Assembly (NCBI RefSeq): GCF_947504145.1
Contig: NZ_CANNGQ010000001.1
Span: 1,048,737-1,112,736 of the forward strand
Length of the DNA stretch: 64,000 nucleotides
Direction of reading: 5' to 3'
Source of the DNA: an uncultured Microbulbifer sp.
GTDB lineage: Bacteria; Pseudomonadota; Gammaproteobacteria; Pseudomonadales; Cellvibrionaceae
The position numbers and the translations under genes were made by a program. Of the stretch, positions 63,665 to 64,000 are shown piece by piece; position 1 is the first letter of the stretch; each line of letters begins with the position of its first letter. A model generated the notes under the pieces. That model was not told the origin of the DNA. It searched no databases and worked only from the letters and a program-made list of their open reading frames with translations.

Positions 63665-64000
63665 CGCAGTACATTCAACCTCACCAGAATCGCCACGCAA
63701 CGCGCTGTGCAAGCTCGCAGCAGTATGCGGTTTACTTCTCGGCTTCTTTCTCACCCTGGGCGCATACGGGCATTTTGGTGCAGTTTGGGCAGACATTTGG
63801 CAATCGGATACCGCCCTGCAACGCCGCATACTGCTCATGCTGCCCGGCCTGATGCTCGCCGCCACCGCGGCATTAAATATCCTGTTCAGCAAACCGCTCT
63901 GGGAGGCTCGGGGGTATGCGCTGAACATCGGGCTAATAGGCAACCTGCTGACCGCGGCTTATCTTGCTTACTTGCTAGTGCGTGGGGTGCCAGACCATCC
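63651..64000 (+). CDS. Membrane protein (truncated by the window edge)
   Basis: About 116 codons are visible from an ATG that overlaps the end of the response regulator gene by 14 bases. At least three hydrophobic segments (LAAVCGLLLGFFLTLGAYG, LLMLPGLMLAATAALNIL, IGLIGNLLTAAYLAYLLV). No family recognised. The overlap suggests it belongs to the same operon as the two-component system. Confidence 0.7.
   Translation, partial: MSVSSAVHSTSPESPRNALCKLAAVCGLLLGFFLTLGAYGHFGAVWADIWQSDTALQRRILLMLPGLMLAATAALNILFSKPLWEARGYALNIGLIGNLLTAAYLAYLLVRGVPDH

Overview
The window looks like chromosomal DNA of a marine gammaproteobacterium of the Cellvibrionales type, most likely Microbulbifer or a close relative. 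This is inferred from roughly 55-60% GC, the comEC-exbB-exbD-msbA-lpxK-kdsB-murB order, the gacA-uvrC-pgsA block, and the abundance of TonB receptors and secreted peptidases. No 16S gene is present, so the genus is not proven.

Region 1 (about 0.9-25.3 kb) reads as one collagen-utilisation locus. It starts with two M9-type collagenases, one secreted with two C-terminal PPC domains and one a lipoprotein. Two TonB-dependent receptors, a POT-family proton/oligopeptide symporter and two M24 proline-specific peptidases follow. The trans-4-hydroxy-L-proline pathway comes next: hydroxyproline 2-epimerase (lhpA), an FAD D-hydroxyproline dehydrogenase (lhpB), pyrroline-4-hydroxy-2-carboxylate deaminase (lhpC) and 2-oxoglutarate-semialdehyde dehydrogenase (lhpG). 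A second branch for trans-3-hydroxy-L-proline is also there: dehydratase (lhpH) and pyrroline-2-carboxylate reductase (lhpI). A GntR/FCD regulator with two winged-helix domains sits between the branches. A 24-bp palindrome with half-site TTGTTATTGTGC recurs in front of the lipoprotein collagenase, the POT transporter, the pepQ/lhpC divergent promoter and lhpH, with weaker relatives before both TonB receptors and perhaps the secreted collagenase. At three promoters the -10-like TATTGT lies inside the palindrome. The picture is a regulon running from extracellular collagen through peptide import to 2-oxoglutarate and proline.

Region 2 (25.4-30.2 kb) holds a gluzincin peptidase, tRNA-Cys and tRNA-Leu, a beta-lactamase-fold hydrolase, a secreted HNH nuclease and pgsA. 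tesB and tRNA-Pro lie inside region 1. Region 3 (30.2-41.8 kb) is conserved housekeeping on the minus strand: uvrC, gacA/uvrY, murB, kdsB, lpxK, msbA, exbD, exbB and comEC.

Region 4 (42-57.5 kb) has a large M16 lipoprotein peptidase, an OsmC-YcaO fusion, a small outer-membrane-like protein, an ABC transporter operon with an AttH/CrtC-like lipoprotein, dbpA, a DTW tRNA-modification enzyme, a membrane protein, a secreted amidohydrolase and a GNAT enzyme. Region 5 (57.5-59.5 kb) is an AT-rich islet of three unrecognised genes, two of them translationally coupled. Region 6 (59.7-64 kb) has an M14-type carboxypeptidase, a DUF2306 membrane protein and a NarL/DesK-type two-component system followed by a truncated membrane-protein gene.
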